Below, in pieces: positions 1-8,264 of a stretch of DNA of 37,607 bases (position 1 is its first letter; every line of letters begins with the position of its first letter). The notes under the pieces are model-generated. The model saw nothing but the letters and a program-made list of their open reading frames with translations. It was not told the origin of the DNA and searched no databases. The stretch covers positions 1-37,607 of the forward strand of contig CANLRN010000044.1 of assembly GCA_947493495.1 (NCBI GenBank). The letters are read 5' to 3'. The position numbers and the translations under genes are program-made. The DNA comes from an uncultured Aquimarina sp. (GTDB lineage: Bacteria; Bacteroidota; Bacteroidia; Flavobacteriales; Flavobacteriaceae).

Positions 1-28
1 TTTTGTCTCAAATTATAACTTGAAAAAG

Positions 29-72
29 TGTAAACTATGTCCCTTTAACTTTGTAAACTATGTGCCTTTAAC
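29..72. repeat. Tandem direct repeat, two 21-bp units
   Basis: Units at 29-49 and 52-72 (TGTAAACTATGT, then C or G, then CCTTTAAC) differ at one base and have a 23-bp period. Repeated blocks of this kind occur at the ends of some insertion sequences, for example the IS21 family, so this may be the edge of a mobile element lying left of the window. No transposase is visible here, so that reading is an inference. Confidence 0.6.
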
Positions 73-83
73 GTACCTAATGA

Positions 84-254
84 AACATAACGTTTAATAT
101 ATGTGTGGTAGCTGCATAAAATGTTACAAGCCTTTGGCATTTTCTGCGCATTGGTTGCTAACTTTTTCATTCTGCAAGCATTGCGCCATATCAAAAATAC
201 AACAACCATTCGATTGATCACTTTGCTGCTATGATCACATAATAGTGTTATGCA
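84..254. repeat. Long imperfect palindrome (R5), attC-like or MITE-like
   Basis: About 170 nt that can fold on itself. CATAAC (86-91) pairs with GTTATG (247-252), ATGTG (101-105) with CACAT (236-240), TAGC (109-112) with GCTA (228-231), and TGGTTG (152-157) with CAACCA (203-208), in nested order. No coding frame is evident. It lies downstream of two orphan lipoprotein genes. Its size resembles the 171-nt repeats elsewhere in the window, but its sequence is different. It could be an integron-cassette-like recombination site, a MITE or a structured RNA; the sequence alone does not decide. Confidence 0.4.
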
Positions 255-260
255 TTGTTT

Positions 261-734
261 TTAAATTCCATTTACTAATAAATTTGAGTATTTTTCAGTA
301 TCAACATTAATAGTGATTTTCCAATAGCATGAGCCTCCGTCATATACTTCGTAAAACTCATTTTTCCAATGTTCCATTTTTTGATCTTCTAAAGTTGGTA
401 TTGCTAAAATGTCACAAGATACGTTTAAGAGTATTATTCGGTTATCATTCTTATCAATGTATGGTATATATTGTTTAAATAGATTATTATTTATGTTTTC
501 AAGAATAGGTTTCTTTATAAAATTAAATTTTTTATCAGCAATAGCTTTTTTCAAGACTTTATTTACGATTTCTAGATCACTTTTTTTTGGATTCCAAACA
601 AGGTAACCGTATTCAGATTTTAACCGTTTATTATATTCAGAATTCAAAAGTATAGTTGATCTTTCATTATTTAATTCTCCACAAGAAAAAAAAATGGAGA
701 AAATGAAGATTATAAGATTAAATTTCGAATTCAT
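261..734 (-). CDS. Orphan lipoprotein, 157 aa
   Basis: An unrecognised protein with a lipoprotein signal: a short basic N-terminus (MNSKFN), a hydrophobic stretch rich in I and F, and a lipobox ending FFSC followed by GELNN. I chose the ATG at 734 because it starts directly at the signal peptide; an upstream in-frame ATG at 755 would add seven residues (MCCALSN) ahead of it. The mature part is mixed alpha/beta, with two further cysteines in a later stretch (SCYWKITINVD), and I know no family for it. It begins about 30 nt after the stop of the upstream lipoprotein gene on the same strand, so the two are probably cotranscribed. It is likely anchored in the outer or inner membrane facing the periplasm. 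Function unknown. Confidence 0.7.
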   Translation of the reverse strand: MNSKFNLIIFIFSIFFSCGELNNERSTILLNSEYNKRLKSEYGYLVWNPKKSDLEIVNKVLKKAIADKKFNFIKKPILENINNNLFKQYIPYIDKNDNRIILLNVSCDILAIPTLEDQKMEHWKNEFYEVYDGGSCYWKITINVDTEKYSNLLVNGI

Positions 735-763
735 ATTTGATAATGCACAACACAAATATATAG

Positions 764-1369
764 TTACTCATTTAAGATTTCTTGTAGGACATATATGTTT
801 TCTTCTCCGTGAATAAAAACACCAGTTAATTGCTCCTTATTTTCGATTTTTGCAACTAATTCATCGCATAGATTTCCACAGTTAATGATTATATTAGAAT
901 TGATGATAGAAAAATTACCAGCATCATTAGTTATCCAATTGGTAAAATCTCCATTGCGATTGTTCGTCGTCAATTGAATAGTAAACGTAGTTTCGGGAGG
1001 AACTGCTGTTTTGGACACAACCTCTAGCACCGTAGCAACAATGCTAGAACCGTCGGCCAGCGGGTTTTCTATACTCATAACTTGTACTTTAAGATCTTGA
1101 ATAAAACCCTGCTCGAACTCAAAATTTTCTATAGGATACGGGTATGAATTAAATTTTCGATCACTTCCGATATCACTTCCTTCCTGAACGGTTATTTCGA
1201 CTCCTAAATTCGTATCAAAAGAATAAAAGATAGCCGTACTCTTATAGTGATTTACTCTAAGGTCACCAATGAATAGTACAGGTCTATCATCACCATCATC
1301 TCCATTAGGAATATAACAAGATGAAAATGATAGCAGTATAACAGATACAATGAAAAGTAGGGTTCTCAT
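764..1369 (-). CDS. Orphan lipoprotein, 201 aa
   Basis: An unrecognised protein with a clear lipoprotein signal peptide (MRTLLFIVSVILLSFSSC, lipobox SFSSC near residue 18). An Asp-rich stretch, NGDDGDD, follows the lipidated Cys; acidic residues after the Cys are typical of surface-exported lipoproteins in Flavobacteriaceae. The mature part is predicted by eye to be beta-rich, with many alternating hydrophobic residues, and has one Cys pair (NCGNLCDEL) that could form a disulfide. No catalytic motif is apparent. It lies directly upstream of the second orphan lipoprotein, apparently in an operon, and its 5' end lies 16 nt from repeat R1, which therefore occupies its promoter region. Function unknown. 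Confidence 0.75.
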   Translation of the reverse strand: MRTLLFIVSVILLSFSSCYIPNGDDGDDRPVLFIGDLRVNHYKSTAIFYSFDTNLGVEITVQEGSDIGSDRKFNSYPYPIENFEFEQGFIQDLKVQVMSIENPLADGSSIVATVLEVVSKTAVPPETTFTIQLTTNNRNGDFTNWITNDAGNFSIINSNIIINCGNLCDELVAKIENKEQLTGVFIHGEENIYVLQEILNE

Positions 1370-1385
1370 GGCTGTTGTTTATTTA

Positions 1386-1556
1386 AACCCGCTTTATGCA
1401 ATAGAAGCTTGTCAAGAAGCTTGTAGATGCAAGAAATACTAGTGTTTTCTTAATTTTTGCATAGCACGGCTATGGTGAAATTAAAAAACGCAGTGAAGCG
1501 TTAGTATTTGCGGTAGCTACAAGATGTAATAAATTTTCTATTGCATAAAGCGGGTT
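1386..1556. repeat. 171-nt folded inverted-repeat element, copy R1
   Basis: The ends are exact inverted repeats of 21 bp (AACCCGCTTTATGCA... at 1386 and its complement ending at 1556). Inside, CTTGTAG (1420-1426) pairs with CTACAAG (1517-1523), AAATACTA with TAGTATTT, and a central hairpin CATAGC-ACG-GCTATG lies at 1460-1474. The reverse complement of the element at 18045-18215 has the same length and aligns along its whole length. Differences within stems are compensated, for example CATAGC/GCTATG here against CGTAGC/GCTACG there. It sits between the secA terminator and the orphan lipoprotein operon. Confidence 0.85.
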
Positions 1557-1561
1557 AAAGA

Positions 1562-1594
1562 TAAAAAAAAACCTGAAGGGTTGCTTCAGGTTTT
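1562..1594 (-). terminator. Rho-independent terminator of secA
   Basis: The stem AACCTGAAG/CTTCAGGTT with a short loop is followed on the minus strand by a run of nine T. It starts about 30 nt past the secA stop codon. Confidence 0.9.
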
Positions 1595-1623
1595 AAAGAT
1601 TAACATTTTATATCCGGCTATAT

Positions 1624-4600
1624 TTATTCTTGTATCAATACCCATTCTCCTTTTTCTATCAGAGGAATCGCTTGCTTGTATTTCATAGTTTTGTTCTCTC
1701 CACTCATTACATGTTTGATGGTAACTCTATCGTTTCGACCGATTTTAGGTTGTTCTCTTACGATTGTCTCAGTTACTTGAGGGCGTTGCTGCTGTGTTTG
1801 TCCTGCGGCTCTACTCTGAGCAGCACGCTCATCCATATTGGGGATTTCTTCTTTAGATGTTTCTAGATTATCTTTTCTACGTACTTGTCGTGCTTCAGAG
1901 ATATCCTGTGTATTACCTGTAGGCAATTCTCCTTTAAATAAAAACGAAATTACATCTTTATTTACCTCTTCTATCATGACTTTAAACAATTCAAAAGCTT
2001 CGAACTTATATATCAGTAAAGGATCTTTCTGTTCGTGGACTGCCAATTGAACACTTTGTTTTAACTCATCCATTTTTCGTAGATGTGTTTTCCATGCATC
2101 GTCAATAATCGCTAATGTGATATTTTTTTCAAAATCTGTGATTAACTGCTTTCCTTGACTCTCATATGCTTTTTCTAAATTGGTTGCAACATTTAAGCTT
2201 TTTACTCCATCTGTAAAAGGAACTAGAATACGCTCATATTTACTAGATGGATCTTCATATACTTGTTTAATTACTGGATATGCAGCTTCTGCATTACGCT
2301 TCATTTTATCCTGATAATGCACATATGCAGCTTTATACACCTCTCCCGCAATTGTTGGGATATCCATTTTTTCAAAATCATCTGCACTCACAGGGCTACT
2401 CATAGAAAAATAACGGATCAATTCGAATTCAAAATTCTTATAATCAATTGTGTCTTTATTACCCTGAGTAATTACTTCTGCGGTATCATAAATCATATTC
2501 GCTAGATCTACACGTAACCGTTCTCCGAATAACGCATGGTAACGGCGTTTGTATACTACTTCACGCTGTGCATTCATCACATCATCATATTCTAATAACC
2601 GCTTACGAACACCAAAATTGTTTTCTTCTACTTTTTTCTGTGCACGTTCGATAGATTTAGAGATCATTGAATGTTGGATAACTTCCCCTTCTTTTAATCC
2701 CATTCTATCCATCATCTTAGCAATACGTTCTGATCCAAATAAACGCATCAGATTATCCTCTAGTGATACATAGAAGTTAGAACTTCCAGGATCTCCCTGG
2801 CGGCCTGCACGACCACGTAACTGTCTGTCTACTCGACGAGAATCATGTCGCTCTGTACCAATAATAGCCAAACCACCTGCCGCTTTTACTTCATCAGATA
2901 GTTTGATATCTGTTCCACGACCTGCCATATTGGTTGCTATAGTTACTACTCCAGCATTACCTGCTTCAGCTACTATATCTGCTTCTTTTTTGTGTAGTTT
3001 TGCATTGAGGACATTATGTGGTACTTTTCTGATGGTAAGCATTCTTCCTAATAATTCAGAAATTTCTACAGAAGTAGTACCAATGAGTACAGGTCTCCCA
3101 GCATGAGATAATTCAGTAACTTCTTCAATAACGGCATTGTACTTTTCGCGCTTGGTTTTATATACCAAATCTTCTTTGTCTTTTCGGGCAATGGGTCTAT
3201 TTGTAGGGATTTCTACCACATCTAGTTTGTAAATTTCCCAAAGTTCTCCTGCTTCTGTAACAGCTGTACCCGTCATACCTGATAGTTTATTGTACATACG
3301 GAAGTAATTTTGAAGCGTTACTGTAGCAAATGTTTGGGTAGCATCCTCAATCTTTACATTTTCTTTGGCTTCAATGGCCTGATGTAATCCATCACTATAG
3401 CGACGGCCATCCATAATACGACCAGTCTGCTCATCGACAATTTTCACCTTATTGTCCATCACTACATATTCTACATCTTTCTCGAATAATGAATAGGCTT
3501 TTAGTAGTTGACGAAGCGTATGGATTCGTTCACTTTTTACACTATATTCTCTAAATAGCTCTTCTTTCTTTTCTGCTTCTTTTTCTTTAGATAATCCTAA
3601 GTCTTCAATTTTAGCGATCTCCATACCTATTTGCGGTAACACGAAGAAATCAGGAGCATCTTTTCCTGATAAATAATCTACCCCTTTATCCGTAAGATCA
3701 ATTTGATTGTTTTTTTCTTCAATTACATAGTACAGATCGGCATCAATTTTATGCATCTCTCTGTTATTATCTTGCATATAGAAGTTTTCTGTTTTCTGAA
3801 GTAACAATTTTACACCTTCTTCACTTAAGAATTTGATAAGGGCTTTATTTTTTGGAATACCTCTATAAACTTGTAATAATTTAAAACCACCTTCTTTGGA
3901 ATCACCTTCTTTAATTAATTTCTTTGCTTCAGCAAGTACAGTAGTAAGGTATTTCTGTTGTACCGAGACAATATCAGCGATTTTTGGTTTTAATTCATCA
4001 AATTCGTGAATATCTCCTTTAGGAATTGGCCCAGAAATAATCAATGGTGTACGTGCATCATCAATTAATACAGAATCTACCTCATCAATAATAGCATAAT
4101 TATGTGGTCTCTGTACCAGATCCTCTGGCGCGTGAGACATATTATCACGGAGGTAGTCAAAACCAAATTCATTATTCGTACCATAAGTAATATCTGCATT
4201 GTATGCGGCTCTACGCTCTTCAGAATTAGGTCTGTGATTATCGATACAATCAACCGTTAATCCGTGGAATTGAAAGATAGGAGCCATCCATTCACTATCT
4301 CGACGTGCTAGGTAATCATTTACTGTAACTAGATGCACACCATTACCCGATAATGCATTTAAATATACTGGTAGCGTGGCGACTAATGTTTTTCCTTCTC
4401 CTGTTTGCATCTCGGCAACTTTACCTTCGTGTAATGCAATACCACCCACTAATTGTACATCGTAATGTACCATATCCCACTTTACTTCTTTTCCTGCGGC
4501 ATCCCAACTTGTAGACCAAATTGCTTTTTCTCCATCTAAAGTAATGTGTTCTTTAGAACCAGATAATTCACGGTCATATGCAGTTGCTGTTACTGTAATA

Positions 4601-4983
4601 GTTTCATTATTAGCAAATCGTTTTGCTGTTTCTTTTACAACGGCAAAGGCTTCTGGCAAGATATCATTTAATACTTTCTCTGTTACCTCATACGATTCCT
4701 TTTTTAACGCATCAATTTCTGTATAGATTTCTTCTTTTCTATCAATATCTTCAGTGGTATCAGCTTCTTGGGTAAGAGTATCTATTTTAGCATTAATTTC
4801 AGAACGGGCATCTTCTACACTTTTTTTGAATTCTACTGTCTTAGCTCGAAGTTCATTATCAGAAAGTGCAGCAATACCTTGCTCAGCTTTTTTGATCAAT
4901 TCAACTTTTGGTTGAATTTCTTTTATATCTTTTTTGGATTTATCTCCAACAAATACTTTTAATACAGAATCTAAAATTCCCAT
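1624..4983 (-). CDS. secA: Preprotein translocase ATPase SecA
   Basis: The motor ATPase of the Sec pathway. It binds preproteins in the cytoplasm and drives them through SecYEG at the inner membrane. Visible features: Walker A GEGKT at 195-199 within [11 protein letters not shown]; the DEAD-type Walker [17 protein letters not shown]; a preprotein cross-linking region; helicase motif [14 protein letters not shown]; and a C-terminal helical scaffold. At 1119 aa it is longer than the roughly 900 aa of E. coli SecA, as is usual in Bacteroidota, owing to an insertion after the Walker B region. The C-terminus ends in a basic tail, and no CxCx8C(C/H) zinc motif is visible, so SecB-type binding through a zinc tail is unlikely. 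The gene is monocistronic by context, with terminators on both sides. Confidence 0.98.
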   Translation of the reverse strand: MGILDSVLKVFVGDKSKKDIKEIQPKVELIKKAEQGIAALSDNELRAKTVEFKKSVEDARSEINAKIDTLTQEADTTEDIDRKEEIYTEIDALKKESYEVTEKVLNDILPEAFAVVKETAKRFANNETITVTATAYDRELSGSKEHITLDGEKAIWSTSWDAAGKEVKWDMVHYDVQLVGGIALHEGKVAEMQTGEGKTLVATLPVYLNALSGNGVHLVTVNDYLARRDSEWMAPIFQFHGLTVDCIDNHRPNSEERRAAYNADITYGTNNEFGFDYLRDNMSHAPEDLVQRPHNYAIIDEVDSVLIDDARTPLIISGPIPKGDIHEFDELKPKIADIVSVQQKYLTTVLAEAKKLIKEGDSKEGGFKLLQVYRGIPKNKALIKFLSEEGVKLLLQKTENFYMQDNNREMHKIDADLYYVIEEKNNQIDLTDKGVDYLSGKDAPDFFVLPQIGMEIAKIEDLGLSKEKEAEKKEELFREYSVKSERIHTLRQLLKAYSLFEKDVEYVVMDNKVKIVDEQTGRIMDGRRYSDGLHQAIEAKENVKIEDATQTFATVTLQNYFRMYNKLSGMTGTAVTEAGELWEIYKLDVVEIPTNRPIARKDKEDLVYKTKREKYNAVIEEVTELSHAGRPVLIGTTSVEISELLGRMLTIRKVPHNVLNAKLHKKEADIVAEAGNAGVVTIATNMAGRGTDIKLSDEVKAAGGLAIIGTERHDSRRVDRQLRGRAGRQGDPGSSNFYVSLEDNLMRLFGSERIAKMMDRMGLKEGEVIQHSMISKSIERAQKKVEENNFGVRKRLLEYDDVMNAQREVVYKRRYHALFGERLRVDLANMIYDTAEVITQGNKDTIDYKNFEFELIRYFSMSSPVSADDFEKMDIPTIAGEVYKAAYVHYQDKMKRNAEAAYPVIKQVYEDPSSKYERILVPFTDGVKSLNVATNLEKAYESQGKQLITDFEKNITLAIIDDAWKTHLRKMDELKQSVQLAVHEQKDPLLIYKFEAFELFKVMIEEVNKDVISFLFKGELPTGNTQDISEARQVRRKDNLETSKEEIPNMDERAAQSRAAGQTQQQRPQVTETIVREQPKIGRNDRVTIKHVMSGENKTMKYKQAIPLIEKGEWVLIQE

Positions 4984-5153
4984 AATTTATGGTTGTGTGT
5001 TTTACTTATAGCGTATTTCATCCTAGGACGAAATTGTCTATTTTTAATAAATATAGTAGCGATATGATCTGGTATATCGCTCCTTGTTATTATCAGCTAT
5101 TATACAATATTTCCTGGTTTTGGTCATGCCCCAAGAATCGACGTAATTTACGC

Positions 5154-5177
5154 AAAAAAAAAGCCTCTCCCGAGACT
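5154..5177 (-). terminator. Terminator of the DUF2795 gene
   Basis: The stem AGTCTC-GGGA-GAGGCT (six pairs, one G-T) is followed on the minus strand by nine T. It lies between the DUF2795 gene and secA, so the two are probably transcribed separately. Confidence 0.7.
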
Positions 5178-5200
5178 TTTAATGCTATTTAAATACTTTT

Positions 5201-5422
5201 TTAATACTCATCCTCATTCCAAAGATAATCTTCATCAGTAGGATAATCTGGCCATATCTCTTCTATAGAATCGTACGAGTCTCCTTCATCTTCGATAGAC
5301 TGTAGGTTCTCTACAACCTCTAATGGTGCTCCTGTACGGATTGCATAGTCAATTAACTCATCTTTGGTTGCTGGCCATGGTGCATCACTTAAATAGGATG
5401 CTAATTCTAAAGTCCAATACAT
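5201..5422 (-). CDS. DUF2795 family small acidic protein, 73 aa
   Basis: A small cytoplasmic protein that matches the conserved Bacteroidota DUF2795 type: an N-terminal MYWTLELASYL, a middle block with APWPATKDELIDYAIRTGAP, and a strongly acidic C-terminus ending DEDYLWNEDEY. There is no signal peptide or membrane segment. In this phylum the family is very conserved and often lies near secA, but I know of no established function. A well-formed promoter lies just upstream and a terminator just downstream, so it is a single-gene unit. The family assignment rests on pattern recognition of the whole short protein. Confidence 0.85.
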   Translation of the reverse strand: MYWTLELASYLSDAPWPATKDELIDYAIRTGAPLEVVENLQSIEDEGDSYDSIEEIWPDYPTDEDYLWNEDEY

Positions 5423-5445
5423 ACATTTACTGGTTTTAATTTTTG

Positions 5446-5475
5446 CAAAAATAATTTTTTAGTTTAAAAAGTCAA
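5446..5475 (-). promoter_or_regulatory. Bacteroidota-type promoter of the DUF2795 gene
   Basis: On the minus strand, TTG (5475-5473), a 19-nt spacer and TATTTTTG (5453-5446) match the Bacteroidota consensus TTG-N19-TAnnTTTG exactly, including spacing. The start codon lies 24 nt downstream. Confidence 0.65.
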
Positions 5476-5560
5476 GAAAAAAATTAATTATTTAAACAAT
5501 AATTATAAGAACGTGATTTTCAGATTTAATTTACTTACTTTTTTTGTACTACTGATAAAA

Positions 5561-6136
5561 CTAAGAATTTTTTTGCGGAATCCATTTGATTTCATCAGCT
5601 TGTAAGTCTTTGGACAACTTTCGTGCCAGTACAAATAGATAGTCAGATAGTCGGTTGAGGTATTGTAGAGTTGTTTCTTCAAAAGGCTCTATATCATACA
5701 AGGCAGTAGCTATACGCTCGGCTCTTCTACATACACAACGAGCAATGTGACAGAATGACACAGTTTGATGTCCTCCAGGTAATACGAAATGTGTCATAGG
5801 GGGTAATATTTGGTTCATTCGATCCATTTCTTTTTCTAATAATTCGATGTCATCTGTAGCGATAGTAGGAATATTAAGCCGTTTTTGCCCGTTTTTTAAA
5901 ATGGCTTTTTTTGGATCTGTGGCTAAAATAGCACCGACAGTGAATAATTTATCCTGGATATTGACCAATACATTTTTACTTAACTCATCAATTTGCTGAT
6001 CTCTAATTAAACCAATATGCGAGTTTAATTCATCTACTGTACCATAACTATCAATGCGTATGTGATGCTTAGGGACTCTAGTACCTCCAAATAAGGCAGT
6101 AGTACCTTTATCTCCAGTCTTCGTATATATTTTCAT
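5561..6136 (-). CDS. Cob(I)yrinic acid a,c-diamide adenosyltransferase, PduO type
   Basis: Transfers the adenosyl group of ATP to reduced cobalamin or corrinoid to make adenosylcobalamin, in the cytoplasm. The N-terminal ATP-binding signature KIYTKTGDKGTTALFGGTRV is complete. Also present are SYGTVDELNSHIGL, the active-site helix CRRAERIATAL and the C-terminal YLNRLSDYLFVLARK, which are hallmarks of the PduO/MMAB structural class (trimeric helical bundle). At 191 aa the length is normal. No other cobalamin gene is in the window, so the enzyme probably serves salvage, for example for methylmalonyl-CoA mutase. A 54-aa membrane protein gene lies upstream on the same strand with a gap of about 90 nt. 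Confidence 0.95.
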   Translation of the reverse strand: MKIYTKTGDKGTTALFGGTRVPKHHIRIDSYGTVDELNSHIGLIRDQQIDELSKNVLVNIQDKLFTVGAILATDPKKAILKNGQKRLNIPTIATDDIELLEKEMDRMNQILPPMTHFVLPGGHQTVSFCHIARCVCRRAERIATALYDIEPFEETTLQYLNRLSDYLFVLARKLSKDLQADEIKWIPQKNS

Positions 6137-6227
6137 TACTCTTTTGCTTATTTATGATAAAATAGTGTTGTCAATTTTCTTCAGATTTTATAATTATAAA
6201 CCCCTTCAATAATTAGAGTCTTTGATA

Positions 6228-6392
6228 TTACTCACTTTTTTTCTTTAGATAATTTTTTCTAAAATCTCTTTTATCACGATTATATAGTTTTCTTTTATTT
6301 CGCCCAGAATTCCAACGTACAATAAAAAATAATAGCGCTATTCCTATAATAACTACTACTAATTGAGTTTCTTCAGAAAATACATCAAACAT
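6228..6392 (-). CDS. Membrane microprotein, 54 aa
   Basis: A short ORF with the architecture of a real microprotein. An N-terminal acidic segment (MFDVFSEETQ) is followed by one hydrophobic helix (LVVVIIGIALLFFIV, residues 11-25) and then a strongly basic tail of about 28 residues (RWNSGRNKRKLYNRDKRDFR, then KNYLKKKSE). The acidic-out, basic-in charge pattern fits a single-pass inner-membrane protein with its C-terminus in the cytoplasm. It lies between the GH16 gene and the cobalamin adenosyltransferase gene on the same strand. No family is recognised. Expression is inferred only from the sensible composition and the A/T-rich leader. Confidence 0.6.
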   Translation of the reverse strand: MFDVFSEETQLVVVIIGIALLFFIVRWNSGRNKRKLYNRDKRDFRKNYLKKKSE

Positions 6393-6544
6393 GATTTTTT
6401 ATTTAAGTGTAAAAATAATAAAATAAAAAGGGAGTCTGTAGGGGTGAATTCAGAAGAATATGGAGGGATTTAAATTGAGGGATATACAACAGTTTTTTTT
6501 ATTAAAACGACAAAAAGGCTTATCTAACTGCGTAAAATGAGTAA

Positions 6545-7666
6545 TTAATTACAACTTTTCTGATTTAATTCACCTGTTGGTGTGTATACTCTCAACCAAT
6601 CAATTCTCATCTTAGTATTTTCACCTGTTTTGATATCTGAACTATTCCAAAAATTATCTACGCTTCCGTAACGCCAATCTTGAGCAGCATGGCTAATGAG
6701 CATATGCATTTCTCTAGTAATTCCTTCTCCACATTTAGTATACCCTTGGGGATCTATACCATCTTCGACATTAAGTCCTTCAACAACCTTCACTAATTTA
6801 CCATCAATAAAGTATTCTAATCGAGAAGGGCTTACCCATTTTACTCCAAAATAATGAAAATCTTCACTCCAAACTACGTCATTATCCCGACTACAATTAC
6901 CTTCACTCTTTTTTCGAGACATCCAAGTTTGTTTTTTTGGTTGATAATCCAGTCGTATGCCATTTTGAGTATCAAAAGTATGATGACTTAGGTGAATACG
7001 ATTTGTAAAATATTCTCGTTCTGCACGCTCTCCATCAGCTCGAATTCTAGGACCATAAGCTTCGACATTATCTATTTCTTCTGTTGTGCCAGGGTCGCTA
7101 CTCAACATCCAAACTGCATTTGCCAATTGAGAATTACTAATTTTTACTTTAGCTTCTTGAAACAAGGGATAACTACTTTTCGCCCAAGTAGAGATCATAC
7201 CGCAGAGTAGTCTCCTATCTGCATCAACCCCCGTTTCTCTTGCTTCCAACACTAATATCCCGTTATTTTCTATTGAGACCTGTTCTCCTGTCCATATTGT
7301 AGGTATTGGTCCTGTAAAATTATTTACAAATCCTAGTTTCCATTTATTCCTAAATGCTTCTGAGGAGACTCCATTATCATAATTAAATTCATCTGATAGC
7401 GCATCTACAAGCTTCCAAGTTCGCATACCAAATTTAGAACGGTCCACAGCTTCTAAATTGGTAATAACAGGAGTGTCAAACAGATTGCTATCGCCTTGAG
7501 GGCAGTTGGATACAATTCCTCCTATGCCAAATTGAGCAGCAGAATCGCTATCATTGCCTTCTTCTTGGTTGTTATTATGCACAACATTTACCTCAGAATC
7601 AGAGCCACTACAACTTAAAAATAATGTATGCAAAATTACTGTTATTACTAATTTAATTTCCTTCAT
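6545..7666 (-). CDS. GH16 beta-agarase-like surface lipoprotein, 373 aa
   Basis: Probably hydrolyses a galactan of red algae (agarose-type beta-1,4 linkages) at the cell surface. The signal peptide ends in lipobox FLSC (Cys19) followed by SGSDSE, an acidic export-type tail. The linker to about residue 60 is Asn/Asp/Ser rich. The GH16 domain spans about 75-370. Its catalytic motif EIDNVE (197-202) has nucleophile Glu197, assisting Asp199 and acid/base Glu202, and it lies in a WMLSS...VEAYG setting. NRIHLSHHTF, DFHYFGVKWVSPSRLEYFIDGK and MRIDWLRVY match beta-agarases (subfamily GH16_16). Asn at motif position four is less usual than Val or Ile. No SusCD pair or sulfatase is nearby, so this is a lone enzyme rather than a utilization locus. 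Repeat R2 starts 31 nt upstream of its start codon. Exact substrate uncertain. Confidence 0.85.
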   Translation of the reverse strand: MKEIKLVITVILHTLFLSCSGSDSEVNVVHNNNQEEGNDSDSAAQFGIGGIVSNCPQGDSNLFDTPVITNLEAVDRSKFGMRTWKLVDALSDEFNYDNGVSSEAFRNKWKLGFVNNFTGPIPTIWTGEQVSIENNGILVLEARETGVDADRRLLCGMISTWAKSSYPLFQEAKVKISNSQLANAVWMLSSDPGTTEEIDNVEAYGPRIRADGERAEREYFTNRIHLSHHTFDTQNGIRLDYQPKKQTWMSRKKSEGNCSRDNDVVWSEDFHYFGVKWVSPSRLEYFIDGKLVKVVEGLNVEDGIDPQGYTKCGEGITREMHMLISHAAQDWRYGSVDNFWNSSDIKTGENTKMRIDWLRVYTPTGELNQKSCN

Positions 7667-7697
7667 AATTGTTTTTTATTGGCCTCAGTAATAGTTA

Positions 7698-7852
7698 AAC
7701 CCATTTTATTCATCAGGAAATCCTTGTCTAACAGGCTAGGTAGATATTTTATCTTTTTAACTACTGAAAACACTACCGCTACATTAAAAAAAACATCAGT
7801 GTATATTAGATTTAAAAGCCTCTTGACGAAGTCCGAACGTATAAATTAGATT
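7698..7852. repeat. Degenerate copy of the 171-nt element, R2
   Basis: In the same orientation as the copy at 18045, it shares TTTTATTCAT-AGGAAATC near the left end, AACACTACCG in the middle, AAAACATCAGTGT, and CTTGACGAAGTCC near the right end. The central hairpin and its flanks are missing (about 40 nt), there is extra sequence in the left half, and the right terminus has lost the CGGGTT end. It is therefore a decayed copy. It ends 31 nt before the GH16 start codon. Confidence 0.75.
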
Positions 7853-7960
7853 AAAATTATGTACTTTAGTGTATTTCGTTTTAGTTACTATAAACTGTTG
7901 AACATTTATAATTACTAAAAGCTGATATTTGCATAGCTGACTATACTCAAATTTAAAAAA

Positions 7961-7983
7961 TCTATAGACTCAAAGTCCATAGA
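7961..7983. repeat. Short hairpin in the GH16-recR intergenic region
   Basis: TCTATAGACT (7961-7970) and AGTCCATAGA (7974-7983) are inverted with one mismatch around a CAA loop. No T-run follows on either strand, so it is not a standard terminator. It could be an operator or an RNA leader structure. Confidence 0.35.
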
Positions 7984-8264
7984 ATTATATATAGTAATAT
8001 AGGATTTTTTCGTAAAAAAAAATATACTTTTTGAATCTATTTTTTCTTTTTCTGTAGTTTATTATATTACTCAAAAATCTCTTTGTATAAAAGCTAAATC
8101 ACTTCATAACTAAAAACGTTTGGATCACGTTGATAATAAAAAATTAGAAGTAATGATTAACAAGTTATAAATAAACTAATGGATATAGATATTTATGGCA
8201 GAACTTATTAAAAACTAATATACTCTCATAATAATCCACTCAAAAACTATTACATTTGTAATGT

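Larger units (their letters stand above)
7667..8264. other. Gene-free divergent intergenic region, 598 nt
   Basis: Lies between the divergently transcribed GH16 and recR genes and is very A/T-rich. It contains repeat R2 (7698-7852) and a ten-pair hairpin with one mismatch at 7961-7983 (TCTATAGACT, loop CAA, AGTCCATAGA). I see no open frame with protein-like composition. TACATTTG at 8251-8258 fits the -7 consensus but lacks a TTG at the right distance and lies only 6 nt from the recR ATG. Confidence 0.6.

Noticed and set aside
1386..1556. Target-site duplications flanking R1 and R3
   Set aside because: Compared bases beside both ends of R1 (TTTA/AAAG) and R3 (TTTC/CAAA); no direct duplication was found.
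8251..8258. TACATTTG as a recR promoter
   Set aside because: The -7 box matches, but no TTG lies 17-23 nt upstream and it is only 6 nt from the ATG.
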